Below, piece by piece: positions 40,551-53,025 of a stretch of 64,000 nt of DNA. Location: contig NC_092189.1 in the NCBI RefSeq assembly GCF_043641665.1, forward strand, positions 7,705,333-7,769,332, given 5' to 3'. How positions within the stretch are numbered: position 1 is the first letter of the stretch; every line of letters starts with the position of its first letter. A program made the position numbers and the translations under genes. The notes under the pieces were generated by a model, which was given only the letters and a program-made list of their open reading frames with translations, had not been told where the DNA came from and did not search any database. This stretch comes from Enoplosus armatus (taxonomy: Eukaryota; Chordata; Actinopteri; Centrarchiformes; Enoplosidae).

Positions 40551-42385
40551 GCAGACCTCGTCCTCTACGTTCAGAGTGCTCCCACCTCTAGCAGTTTCTG
40601 TCTTTTGTTTCGTTCTTTCATCTGGTTTACAAGAGACATTGCCCTCAATCAGGTCGGCCAAACAACATGACCTATTTAAGCATAAAGACACACCTAAAAG
40701 CTTTGGCTTTGAGGTTATCAGGCAGAGAGCTTTCTCCGGGGTTAGGGCTTGTTTTTCGGAAGATCTGGGGCACCGATGGCAACAAGGGGAAGAAGTCATC
40801 ACAGAAATGAGAACAATACACTCCAGGATATTTTCTTATTTGTTGTAATATTTAAGGCTTGAAATACACATACGTTTTTTTCCCCCTCTCTCTCACCCTG
40901 TGTGTTTTTCTGTCTCTTTCTCTAACTCTCAACCCCTGTGGATTTATTTTTTATTTCTCAGGGTGTTATTGTAGGAAAACTGTTGTTCTCGCCCCCTACA
41001 AAGCAGCAGCCTAGTGTTGTGTGTGTGTGTCTCTACTCCTGTGGAGCCCCGATGGTCGTTTGAAGGCCTGAGATGAACACATCTGGGGCTCAGCATCGCT
41101 GTTGACCTCTGAGACTAAAGAACAGCGCGAAGCCACATGTTAGTTACTGTTTATAGTACTGTACAGGACACATTGGCCTCTTTTCTCCAGATGTGTTTCA
41201 ACCTAAGCCTACAGAGTACCATACCTGTAAGATTAGATCTTTTTTATGCTCTGATGTGACTCTTCCAGATAGGACACACCAATGTCAACTGAATTAGCGC
41301 CTCACTGTGACATCCATACATTGCCCCGTGGGAGGTTTATTCCCCCTTTTCGAGGCTTTTCAGAGCGGTGCCGTCTGTAGCCTTCACCATTGTCCGTGTC
41401 TCCTCACAGATCTGTGCGTCCGCTCTGTCTCCTGTGATCCTATGAGTCATCAATCTCCCCCATGGTCCCTGTTGTACTGAAGGAGACCTAGCCCTCCAAC
41501 ACTTTCGGTAACTTAATAATACACTCGCTGACATGAGATATGCACCCAGATATGCACTGAAAGACTGATTTGTACAGACACATGCGATGGGGATTAAATT
41601 CCACAGATGTTCTAAACACTGAAATCTGAGTTATGGTAAATATAGGAAAGAGAAACTGTGTTGTAACTGTCTGCCGAGGCCATGTTTCCATTTTTTGTTG
41701 GAGCAAACGTTGAGGAAATCTGATGGCGTCTCTTAGTCTGAAATCAGAAGTGGCATACTTCACCATCCGTGTCATTCAAGTTCATTTGTGAAGATGTTTA
41801 TCTTTTCTGTGATGTATAAAAGAAGTAAAGATAAGTCTGTTAGCTGTATTCTGAATGTTGTGGTTTTATTTGAAGTTAGCAGACTTCAGACTCCAGCTTG
41901 AATAAGTAATTTGGGCTATGTGGTCCATCATTTGACCCCAGTAAAACATCATGAAAGGATTGTGTGAGGTTTGTGCTTCATGTTTCCATTTTACATTCAC
42001 ATTAAACACACATTGACCAGGTTTAATACTGGTAAATATGCCCTAGCAGCTGGTCTTGTAAAGTATATAATTCAGCAAAGCAGGCCTGCCCCCCTGTCTG
42101 CTCACATATGAAATTATTGATAAACAGAAGGTGGGCTGAGCAGGGGAGCAGACTTCCAGATTAATTAAAGACACAATTAAAGAAGATTAACATAGACTTC
42201 AGAAAAACCATCCATCTCGACTTCCTCTTCTGCACTCTGTCTCCCATTGTTGATGTAAACCCTTTGAATACAGAGCCTCTGTTTGAATAGAGGGCTATAG
42301 TTGAACATGTGTTTGTTTTACCCCCCTTGTTAGCCACGCTAGCAGCTCTGCAGTGTCAGTGTGTTGGTCAATCGGTCATTTCATC

Positions 42386-43205
42386 ATTTTGGTCTAGACT
42401 GAAATATCTCAACAACTATCGGATGGATTGCTATGAAATTTGGTTCAGACATTCCTGTTCCCCTCAGGATGATTTGTAACAACTTTGCTGATCGTCTGAC
42501 TTTTCATCTAGCGCCATCATCAGCTCAAAATGTTTATTTGTAAATAAATATAAAAAATAATACAAATAAATATTAATTGTTGGAAAGGCTGTTGACTGTT
42601 GTTTGCCCACTTGTGGCGAAAGACTGTTTCCATTGCAACTTAAAGGAGCAGTCAGTATAATTTCTTTCTTCTTTTTTAATTTTAATTTTAAACTGGTTTA
42701 ATATAACTTTACTATTGACTTATGAAGCAACAGCAACCAGATTGTGGGAAAAATCTATTTGTGCTTCTAGTAATAACCCATTTAAGTTGTATTTTATTGT
42801 ATTGTATTATATTTTGTCACATGTAAGCCTCAGTGGTTCCAATATTGTGCTGTTATGTGAAGGTAAAAGCCAGTAAAGAAGAGTTAACTATATCTGAGCG
42901 TCCTGAGTGTGAGTAATTATTCAACCAACACCGATACAGTAAATACCTGTTCAATAGCAATACTTTCCTTAATGTCTAAATACCTGCATAAATGATAACA
43001 TTCCCATCAGCCTCAGCTGAACTGTTTTGTGCTAATCAGCAAATGTTAGCATGCTAACACACTAAAGTGCGATAGCAAACATTCCACCTGCTAAACATCA
43101 GCATGTTAGCTTTGTCGTTATGGTCATGTTACCATGCTGCTGTTAGCATTTAGCTGAAAGCGTCGCTGTGTTCAGCCTCACAGAGCAGATAGCATGACTT
43201 TATGT
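42386..43205 (+). repeat. Repeat family A, copy 2, split by an insertion
   Basis: The left half (42386-42535) matches copy 1 read in reverse, from 'gactgaaatatctcaacaac' to 'tagcgccatcatcagctc'. The right half (about 42955-43205) runs from 'aatacctgcataaatgataa' through 'tgttagcatgctaacacact' to 'gttagcatttagctgaaagc'. In copy 1 the two halves are adjacent; here about 400 bases of AT-rich DNA lie between them. Confidence 0.7.
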
Positions 43206-43489
43206 AATACTTTATGTAAATGTATTAGCTTATTAAATCACAGCCAATCCAAGCAGTTGATAATCGTAATATGCTTCCACACTATGAGGTGTAAACAGAA
43301 GCAAAAGAACCTGAGATGAAGCTCGTAAGGACCTCTGCAGTTGTGATTGGTGTTTCAGACACTGAACATTGCGACCGAAAGACACAGCTGAAGAGAGATC
43401 AGTCCACTAACAAGCAGACTCTGCTACTGAATGAGCATTCCTAGAAAGTCCTTCGTGACATGCGCTGGAGCTGTCACACAGGGCCAATA

Positions 43490-43690
43490 TGGCGTCAGGG
43501 TGGTGTAATGAGTCGAGAGACATGGGTCCAAACCCCCCAAGCATCCGCCCCGCTGCGGTGTCCTTGAGCAACACACTGAATCCCAACCAGCCGCAGGGAG
43601 GCTGTTCTGTTACTGACTCCGACCTTTGACCTCTGCATGGAGGAGCAGCAGGGAAAAGAGATTTTTCCTATGGGAGTCACATTACATTGT
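43490..43690 (+). mobile_element. Probable tRNA-derived SINE fragment
   Basis: A degenerate A-box-like segment (near 43502) and a B-box-like 'gggtccaaaccccc' (43523-43540) are followed by 'gtgtccttgagcaacacact', a word I associate with teleost SINEs. No poly(A) or repeat tail is visible, and the right end is uncertain. Confidence 0.5.
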
Positions 43691-44142
43691 TTCACGCACA
43701 GTAAGCCCTAAAGTGGCTTACAGCAGGTTGCAAGGGTTACAGCAGCATTTGGTCAGCTGGAGCATTGTGAGGGGAGTGGGGTTTTTATCAGCTCACTGCT
43801 TTATTTCTGTCATGTAGCTGCTGTACAAGTGTAGAGGACAGATGGCTGTATAAGTGGTGAGCTCTCTTCTCCTGTTGTGTTAAGATAAAATAAAGTAACA
43901 GTCTGTCTGGTAGAGGCCACAGAAAATCTGTCAGCTGTCAGCTGTCATCTCTTTTGTCTAAGTTTCTCTCTCAATGATATCCCTGCAGGTGAGGGACCAG
44001 GCCTGATTTTTCAGAGTGTGACGCTCAATTAAACACTTATGTGGCAGATAAAATGTTTTTTTTGGTTCTCTGACTACGACCAAATAAAGGATCCAAAATC
44101 CTTGTTCCCACAGTCTCCCAGCTGTGTCTCTTCTCTCTGTCG

Positions 44143-44143
<1 letters not shown>

Positions 44144-44179
<36 letters not shown>
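44144..44179. repeat. (TG)n microsatellite
   Basis: Eighteen uninterrupted TG units. Confidence 0.95.
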
Positions 44180-44180
<1 letters not shown>

Positions 44181-47100
44181 CTGTGAGCGCGTGCTCGCGT
44201 GGTCCCATCTGAACTTTCCAGAGGGTAAAAGAGGCTCCTGCTGCGCCCCTGCTTGACAAGTCCCTTCCTAAAATAGACCTAGTTGTGTGCTGTCTGCTTT
44301 CCCTCCTATGGAATCGAAAAACCAGCACAAATGCACAGCCACGGTACCATCCTGCTGCTGCAATAATGAATGTTTCAGGTGTTTCTATTCCTGGATGATC
44401 TGAGTGGAGCTGCGTTGTCCTGACTCTGCTCTTTGGTCATGTCTTGTTCTTTGTTCTTATTACCGGTGTCATGATTCATTCATTGCATCAAACACTAATT
44501 GTAGTAAAGGAGACTAATGGAACCAGTCACTTTGGCTTCAGCAACGAATCAATTTGAATCAAATGACTTTTTAAAAGAACAAAAGCATGTTACCGTACAT
44601 ATTCTTTGTGAAGTGCATCATCTCCAAACATCCAGCACTTTGAGTTTGTTCTCCCCTGCTGTTCTTCATTGAACACTTCATTCTTTACTCTTACTCTTTT
44701 AAAAGAATGAGACCCTCTTGGTCAGCACACTGAAAAGCACAAATGCTGCATTTCACAATTTCACGCATGGCAGAGAAAAGCAACCTGGAGATTTGGTGTT
44801 GATGCTTCGCTGCTCCTGTAACGTACAAAGTGTGGCAGCATTTTGGCTTCTAAGAAATAGTCAACTCTGCAAAGACTGCTGTGTGGAGTAAAACTGCCGG
44901 AAGTACATTCTCACTCTCTTCAACCAGTTTTTAAGGCTGCATGGTATTCTTTTTTCTCACCTTTAAAAAAAAATAAAAATTGCAAGCACGAGTTAATTTC
45001 ACTGATGCACATTTTTGCCAAAAGAAAATAAAATAAAATTTGTGTTTGCAAACTCTGTAACCTAATTAGAACTACCGAGCCATGAATTGAATAACATCAC
45101 CTTTAAGCCATAAATTCACAGCTCTAATTATTATTATTACTTTTATTCCAATTTTAAATTTTAAGCTTAAGAAGAGCAGGATTTTGACACGACCTCTCCC
45201 TTCTGTCTATCTCTCGTACTTTTCTTATTCTTATAGGACACCACAGTGTTAGAGAAGATCATGGGAATTATAGCAGGGTTGTGGTCTTCCAAAACATGGC
45301 CTCTAAATACTTCCTGATAAACAATGTTGAGTCCTAATAATCAGCCAAATACTGCGTACGGCTCACATTGACACAATAAACAATGGTTCCAGTGGCTTTC
45401 TAAGATTTCGTGTTAGTTCCTTCAAGGAGAAAGTGGACCGTAACCGCTTTAAAGCTATTTTCTTATCGCACGCCTCGTCACAGTCTGCTCCGGGTTTCTT
45501 CCTCAACTCTCAGGCAGTCTTTCTACCCCGCCGTCCTTATCTCCCTCCCCTCTCCTCCTTCCTGCTCCTTCTGTCTCTCTGCTGGGGATGTTTGTTCAGG
45601 CTGTCAGTGTGCCATCACAAGAGTGGGATGTCTGTTGCTGAGTGGTCTTCTGAACTACCCGCCCGCTCTGTTAATCCCCTTTTCAGATGCACAGAGCAGA
45701 ACCTAAAAAAATATGCCTGGCTTTTATATTCTCCTGGGAGTCTTTGGCTTTGGTTCAGTGTTTACATGGACGTGCCCTGTCTGTTTTTCTTCTCCTGACA
45801 GACATCTTCTAATCAGTGATTTACTGTATAATGACATATATATATATATATTTTATTTTTTTTACCACCTTTCTTTGTTAGGCAAAATGTACATGAAATA
45901 TCAACTTAAATGTTAAACATATAAATATAAAAATAAAATAAGAGTAAAAGTGATGTGAAATAATGATAATGAAATAATTCTTGTATGTAATAATAACACT
46001 TAATTCTGCAAATCCAAAATAGTATTGTGGAACTATTCCTACTAAATACATATACTTTACCACAGTATACTGTACAGTATACTATACAGCTTAATAAGCA
46101 GCATAAATTAGTAGCAATAACAATAATGAAATGGGGTTGTAAGGGAGATTTTACGTGTACCTAAACAGACGAGTTGGTTACCAGACCTTTCCAAACTGGC
46201 TGTGTGTGATTACAGTAACTTCAGCCAGCGCAACAAGATTGATTTTTCACATTTGTATGAAATGGCATGAATCACCACCTCATGTGGGTGTTTCACTGAA
46301 AAATGAAACTGTGCAAGAGTAACACATTACCATTACTAGCTGCTGTGCAGGTTATCTCTCTAATGATCTACAGTGTTACCAGGCAGCCTTTGGCAAACGA
46401 GCATCATATGTCACACGCTTTGTTTGTAAATGTCATTCAGTAACGCCCCTTTAAAAGGTGTTGAACTATGCAAACATTCCACCTGCTAAACATCCGTATT
46501 TTACAGACTGAGGGCTGCATTAACAAAGCACGTCTGGTATGGCATCAGCTCCACTCCGCTCGTGGTCAGCTCTGTTTACCAACACACTCAGACAGACAGA
46601 CAGCAGCCATCACCTATCTTCAGCCCAGGTGGAAGGGACATCTATCTCACTGTTTCCCTGCATAGTTGTCAGTAATCACTCTGTTGCTCGGTCTCTGTCA
46701 GTTCCTGCTGCTGATGTTGTGCTCTTAAAGAGATAAGACACATCTGCTCTCCCCCACAAGCTAGCTGATTAGCATTCGCATCGTCACAATTCACCCATGG
46801 GGCATCCTACCAGCATGAGCATTAACATTGGCATCATTAATAGCATGATCTCCACTCAGAGCCGTCTCTGCCAGACAGCACCTCTCTCCAGCTAAGCTGC
46901 GGAGTGAGTGTGGCTGGAGTGGACATCACCCCTGTAGAAAACAGTCTTCATCAGCCAGCCTCATTTGTACCCAGGCTTGTTATTCATTGTATAATTTGAT
47001 ATGCCTTTGCTGACTTGGCTTAGTACTCCTTTAACATGCTTCAGTGATGTTTGCTCCTCTACCTCACTGAAAATCTGTGATAGGCCAGAGATGAGGGGTG

Positions 47101-47881
47101 ATATGAGCTTTTATGGGGCCAATGCATCAAATCTGTCTTTATTTCTCTGGAGGATTTGATCGGGCCGAATTTAGCAAAGACCCAGGTCAACTTATCTCCA
47201 TTTTCGGCCCATCTCCAGCAGAGGTCACTCCGTGACCCAGTATGACACTGCAAACTGAATCAGTTTATGGGGGATTATAACCTCTAATGCTGAGTTCTGA
47301 GGATTCAGGCATCGATGCAGGCGCTCTGAGGTTTGTGAGGAGAACAGAAAAACCCCACAAATATAACAAAACAGAAAACGGATGAAGGGGCAGCAGCTTT
47401 TGAGTACGAGAGAGAGAGAGTGCAGTGAGATGTGGAACAGTTGTTCCTCTCATAAGGAAGCCTGTTGCTCCTACTGTACCTCCACAGCATTATCTCTCAC
47501 TCCCACTCACTCTCACTTCCTGCCACTTAGATGGGCGACAAATTAAAGGAAGGATTAAACAGGTGAAGCAACATAATAAATGCAGATGCATCCACACAGA
47601 ATACAAAGGGTGAATGAATGGTTTGATGAGTATGTAAATCATGTGAATCATATGATCTGGCCTTTACGGCCACTAGAGCTTAAAGTGAACACCTATGGGA
47701 GATTTTAGACAGTGCTCTCCACCACCATCATGGAAACACCAAATATGACCTGCAGGGTTTATGTTAAAGCACTGCTTTATGCATCTGCCGTGCATCTGTA
47801 TATTGAGATGTATATTTTAACTTGTGGAAAAGGCGCTGAAAGTCAAAAAGTACCAGATTGTTGTCTCCCTCTCTGTCCTGT

Positions 47882-47909
47882 CCTCTCTCTCTCTCTCTCT
47901 CTCTCTCTG
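47882..47909. repeat. (CT)n microsatellite
   Basis: About 13 CT units followed by more pyrimidine-rich sequence. Confidence 0.9.
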
Positions 47910-49237
47910 AAGAGCTCTCTGTGATTCTCCTTTCCCCCCCTCGTTCCCTTGCTCCTTTCCCAGTGGTGGGGTCAGCGGTCCTGTCCTCTCCACTGGAGCC
48001 AGTTGGAGTGACGAATGGCAACACGGCACTGCCAGAGGCCCACAGCACAAACAGTAAACAGAGCGAGGGTGGAGGAAGAGAGCAGAGGGGTGTGATAAGA
48101 AAGAGAAATGAAGAGCAAGAGTAAACTAGGAAGAGGAATGGAGGGGCTTGCTGCAAAGGACGAACACTAAAGGTCAAAATGTGTGCAGGGCGATCTCCGG
48201 CAGAGGCTTATGTATCTATTTTTGAAGGCTTGCATGAAATACCTTATTGCTGAGATCAGATATGAGTTTGCATACTTTTTAAATGTATTTCCCAGGTTTA
48301 CAAAGATAGCCTCTTTCAAACCCTGAAATGAACAACTTTCCCCCAAGATGAGTAAGTGGTGCCGCAGTAGTGGCCTGGTGTGTGCTTGTCTTGCTGATCT
48401 CTCCCTTCTCTATCACTTGAAAATGAATATAGAGCATCTGTTTACCTCGCCAAGGAGAGCAGGCGCGGACAGACGGAGCGATGGCATTTTTCAAATGTGC
48501 AGAGCATTCACGTCTGTCAGCATGTAGCCGTGTTGACGCACTTTGGCTGAAGTCACCAGCACGCTCCCTCTCAATTATGCTTATCTTGGTGTCGTGTGAG
48601 GTATTAAAAATGCATTAGGCTCTAGCGCAATTATGATAGCTCTGACAGTTGTGAATAATACATATTTAATGGAGAGTAATACAGATTATTGCAAACTGTT
48701 TAATTGCATTTTAATTCCCCAAGATCCCGCCTGAAGAGATATGGTGACCAGGAAATCATTAACTGCATTAAAAATCCACTTTCACATGGCCAGGTGTGCC
48801 TCTCTATAAGCAAACAGCATGTGAGCACAGAGGATACTTCATTATAGATGTGACAGCCGTCTGACTTTGGCGATACTGCTGGGTTATGTGATATTTACAG
48901 ACCATCCTTTTGAGTTTCTTTTTTTAAGTTGCCATTGCTTGATACTTACATAAGACTCTGTCTCTCTCCTTGCCCCTTTCTTCCTCTCTCCCTGTCTCAG
49001 TAAATCATTTCCCCAGGGCCAGTCATTAGCATCATCTGAAGTTGCCACGTCTAACATTGCTTCTCCCGACATGCCAATCCAAAAAGACAGTATCGCTTTG
49101 AGAATCTCACAAGCTCCACTGGAACAAAACAAAACAAAAAAAAAGCAAAAGGGAACCAATTCTGTGTGTTCACAGAGTGCGGCTGACATTGCGGGGACTC
49201 TGGTTTGGGCGCTGGAGCAGGTGATAGCGGCACACAT

Positions 49238-49238
<1 letters not shown>

Positions 49239-49271
<33 letters not shown>
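49239..49271. repeat. (CA)n microsatellite
   Basis: About 16 CA units. The complementary (TG)n array follows 145 bases later. Confidence 0.95.
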
Positions 49272-49274
<3 letters not shown>

Positions 49275-49412
49275 TGTCTTGTCGCCACCTCAGCCATCAC
49301 TCTGAATGATGTCAGTCAAATTAATTGCTGTTCTCTTCCCGTGGCACGCTTGAGGAGGTTTCACAGAGGCAAGGACAGTCCGGGGCCCAGAGAAAGCGGG
49401 CTTTAGAGGACA

Positions 49413-49416
<4 letters not shown>

Positions 49417-49490
<74 letters not shown>

Positions 49491-49498
49491 AGAGAGAA
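49417..49498. repeat. (TG)n-(GA)n compound microsatellite
   Basis: Thirty-five uninterrupted TG units (49417-49486), the longest array in the window, then a short GA run. Confidence 0.95.
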
Positions 49499-50410
49499 AG
49501 AATTATCATCACAGTATTTACACTTTTTCATATTTCTAATGAGCATAAACTTAATTTCATCTGAAGGAAATCTGTCCTCTAAATCTTCTGAGACTTGCAG
49601 TTTAATGAGAGTCGCTCATGACTCTTTAATCACTTTAAAGTGTTTATGTAACAAGACACAGCAACTAGTTTTACACCGAAATTCATCTCATTCAGATTTT
49701 CATGGTTATTGAAGACCGGGCACATCTACAGAGATATTCATTAGCTTTAATAAACAAAAACTGAATTCCACATCAACTTGGATTTTGATTTCATTCATCA
49801 TTTTAAGAAACAGCAGGCAGATCTGGGAGGGAATGTTTAACTGGGTCGCGCAAAACATAATCCATCAGGCGTCCATGTCGCTGCTGTGCTCTCCCTCCAC
49901 ACTCCAACTACCTCTCACTCCCTCTCACTCCCATTCAAGCATCTGAATAGATTAGGGCGGGTAAGTTCTCGTGACAGGTGCATCCTTAATATACAAAGTC
50001 ACTGAACCACTGAAAACTGAAATTTACAATCACCTCTGTCTCCCCATTTCTGCTGTGGCCCAAAATTTGTGTTTAGTTATTAGGTATTGTTGCAGGAGTC
50101 CAGTCAGTCAATTGAGGATGAAAAAGAGCGATGAATGACAGAAACAAAGCCAACAGTGGAGATAAAGAGGTGCCAAAGTGGTTGCTCTACTTTATTATTC
50201 CAGGCTATTCACGACTCCAGATTGGGCCTTTCACTTTGCTAATGACGGCGATACATCACCAGACTGAACAGACACATGAACACCAGAGTTATGCGAGAGT
50301 GAAATTTTGGATGTGAGACACAGCTGGTCCTGTTAAGTTTTACCCTTTAGACTCTGGTGTGAAATGTGCTCCAGGAAGTTTGCTCTGTGGAGGTCAAAGC
50401 TGTGCAGCCG

Positions 50411-50412
<2 letters not shown>

Positions 50413-50465
<53 letters not shown>
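50413..50465. repeat. (CA)n microsatellite
   Basis: About 26 uninterrupted CA units. Confidence 0.95.
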
Positions 50466-50466
<1 letters not shown>

Positions 50467-50884
50467 ACACAGTGGCTCTCACGGAAACGGACAAGTACAC
50501 TTTTATTAAGCTGTGCGTTGAGATGTTTCCACACAGCTGAAGCAGACACTGCACAACTGTTTCTTCTGATGGGTTATACTGTTATGAATAAAACATAATA
50601 ACATGTATTCATTGGTCGGACCTCCATAACATATTCTAAAGATATCGTTTTTAGCCAAGTACAAACACCTACTGCTTTTGTTCACTGAAGCTAACTGATG
50701 AAGAAAGTTAGCACATGAAAAAGTAAATGCAGGACACCAAGTTAGAGGTAACTGTGATGATGATGGCAATGCAACCTGTTCTTCATATTCCACCATACAC
50801 TGATCATTCCTGGGTCTTATTTTCTTAGTTTTGGCCATCATTTCTATCAGTCATGATAACATTGTACTCACCGAGTTTTAGGAT

Positions 50885-51190
50885 TAGTTTGACATTTTGG
50901 GAAATAAACATATTTGCTTTCTTGCAGAGAGTTAGATGAGAGGATCGATACCGCTCTCATATCTGTGCATAAAATATGAAGCTACTGCCAGGAGATGGTT
51001 AGCTTAGCTTAGCATAAAGACTGAAAGCAGGGGGAAATAGCTAGCCTGGCCAAAAGTGAAATACTCATTGCTCATTATATCTTATTTGTTTGATCTGAAG
51101 TATGAAAACAACAAGTTGTGGTGTTACGCAGGGTTACGTGTGGGACTATTTCTTGCCTGGATGCAGTGATTTCCTGGAGTCTTGCTGTCA
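50885..51190 (+). repeat. Common percomorph repeat ('TTAGCTTAGCATAAAGACTG' family)
   Basis: Contains 'gtttgacattttgggaaata', 'agagttagatgagaggatcg', 'ggttagcttagcttagcata', 'aagactgaaagcagggggaa' and 'tagctagcctggc' in order, the hallmark series of a very abundant teleost repeat. The 100-residue open frame at 51102-51404 begins inside it and is not a gene. Confidence 0.8.
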
Positions 51191-53025
51191 CTGTCTTTCT
51201 TTAACTGCTGAGATCTGGGAATACGGTGACATCACTAAAAAGATGTCTGACGAAACAGCAGAGACAGATCAGATGACAGGTTTCAAACAAACCCTCAGCT
51301 TAGTCGGGTTTATATGGAAGAAAGAAAAAAGGCGGATCTTTGATTACACAAACTGTCCATTGTCCCATCACAGTTTACAGACTGACTTCCTCCTTCAACT
51401 TTGACACACCGTACTTACTTTAGTTGTTACTACGGTTGAGGATTACTAATGTCCAAAAATAGGAATTATAAAAGATTCGATAAGTATTTGTTTGGAATCA
51501 AAACTCACAGTGCGTTAGTGCAGCAGGCAGTGCCTTGTGCTCATAAAATGTCTGTCCAATCCATTGCATGCCCTGTTGCCCTCAGTAACCTCAACTATTG
51601 TTGTTTTCCCTAATGCAAAATGTAGAAAACAAGCGTACCGTAATGAGAGGAAGCATTTTGGATTTGGAAAATCATGGATGAGAAAGTAAAGTAAAGTGGC
51701 ATCAGTAACCTGGCGAAACTAGGTTGGTTTACAGCTGGTCTGATAGTCTGGCTGCTCGGGTTTCTTGCCCTGTCGAATTTCACTGTGTTAATGTCCAAGA
51801 TGTTCCAAGATGTCAGCAATTACTTTAGTGAGTACGATGCTATCATAGCCGATAGGAATGATAGCCAAACCCAAGTTGTCATTTACCAAGATCATCCGTT
51901 AATAATTCACTTTAAATAGTAAATTAAGTCATTTACCTAAACATAATTTAGTCAAATACAATTCTGTATCAGACCCTGAATAAGCACAATGGTCAAAGAC
52001 ACCACAAGTCAAACAAAAACTTTGTTTGTTTAGGTCTCTGCCTTTTCCTTAAAAGAGGTCATCAGCTGTTGTTTATGAAAAATACAGGACACACAAAGTA
52101 ATATGAAACACTCATCCATAAAACACTTTCAAGCAGTGAAACCAATCATTTATGAGGTGTCAGTTGAGTACATTTGGTTTAAAGTTGTAATGATTTGACA
52201 TTTGGATGAGATAATAAATAACAATTCTGATCCAATATCAGCAATGAGATGTGACCTGCAGCCTGTATGCCTTTACATCCAAAATAAATCACATTTTCAT
52301 TTTCAAGTGTCCATTTCTGGGAACTTTTAAAATCACAACATTAATGGATCAAGCCGGATGTAAAATCAAATGCTTTCTTGCTGTAATATTAGCTGGCATG
52401 TGGATGTACTTTACCTACATGTTCATCTGTGTAGAAACATGATTTGGTTTGACGCTTTGCTGCTGGAATCCTTGCACAGCACAGGATGCTAACGTAATGC
52501 GCAACAGTATTTCTGTGTGCTGTCATGTAGTTTCTTGAAGTGTGCATACTGGGTGCTGCATTTACACTGTATTTAGAGGAGCTTGTTTTGACAGTATTTG
52601 TGTTTGTGTACGTGTGTGTGTGATGGTATTGAAGAGAGCAGTGTCTGACAGCATTAGGGTGTGTGTTGCCCAGTCATGGGATTATCTATCCCAGGGGCGT
52701 GTCAGCACCGCTGCGCTCCCAGCTCCCTGGCACAACAGCCGAGAGTCTTAATCTCAATCCCTGAATCCCCTCCCCTCTTTCAGGAGATTCTTCCATTTGA
52801 AGACAGCGTCGCAACCACGGTGTGCACGACAAGCTCACTCTGACAGTGTGCACACAGATGGGCCACTCACCCAATGCAAACACGGGTACATGTAGGGTCA
52901 CCGTATCCTTCAGTCACACTAAGAGTCAGCACAGAGAGCAGCGTTCGAAGTCGATCAGACCGGCCTCTACAGGAACGCTCGGACTCTTAGCATTAAGGAT
53001 GAGTCAGTGCTGTGAGAGTCATGAG

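Larger units (their letters stand above)
37430..53020. other. 15-kb gene-free tract between msx2 and drd1
   Basis: No credible exon on either strand. It contains repeats (38570-39050, 42386-43205, 43490-43690, 50885-51190) and simple arrays (40530, 44144, 47882, 49239, 49417, 50413). A few low-repeat AT-rich stretches with many homeodomain-type TAAT words (for example 39700-39810 and 48540-48800) look more like enhancer sequence than random DNA. The 3' UTR of drd1 probably occupies the right end below 53026; I cannot place its end. Confidence 0.5.

Noticed and set aside
40399..40848. 149-residue plus-strand frame
   Set aside because: Crosses an AG microsatellite, has no domain, and a 126-residue frame is open on the other strand.
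45410..45798. Overlapping frames of 98 and 121 residues
   Set aside because: Pyrimidine-rich DNA giving hydrophobic Ser/Leu-rich translations in two frames at once; no homology recognised.
47764..48177. 137-residue minus-strand frame with Arg-Glu repeats
   Set aside because: The repeats are the CT microsatellite translated.
49051..49712. Frames with Cys-Val and His-Thr runs
   Set aside because: Translations of CA/TG arrays.
51102..51404. 100-residue plus-strand frame
   Set aside because: Starts inside a common interspersed repeat.
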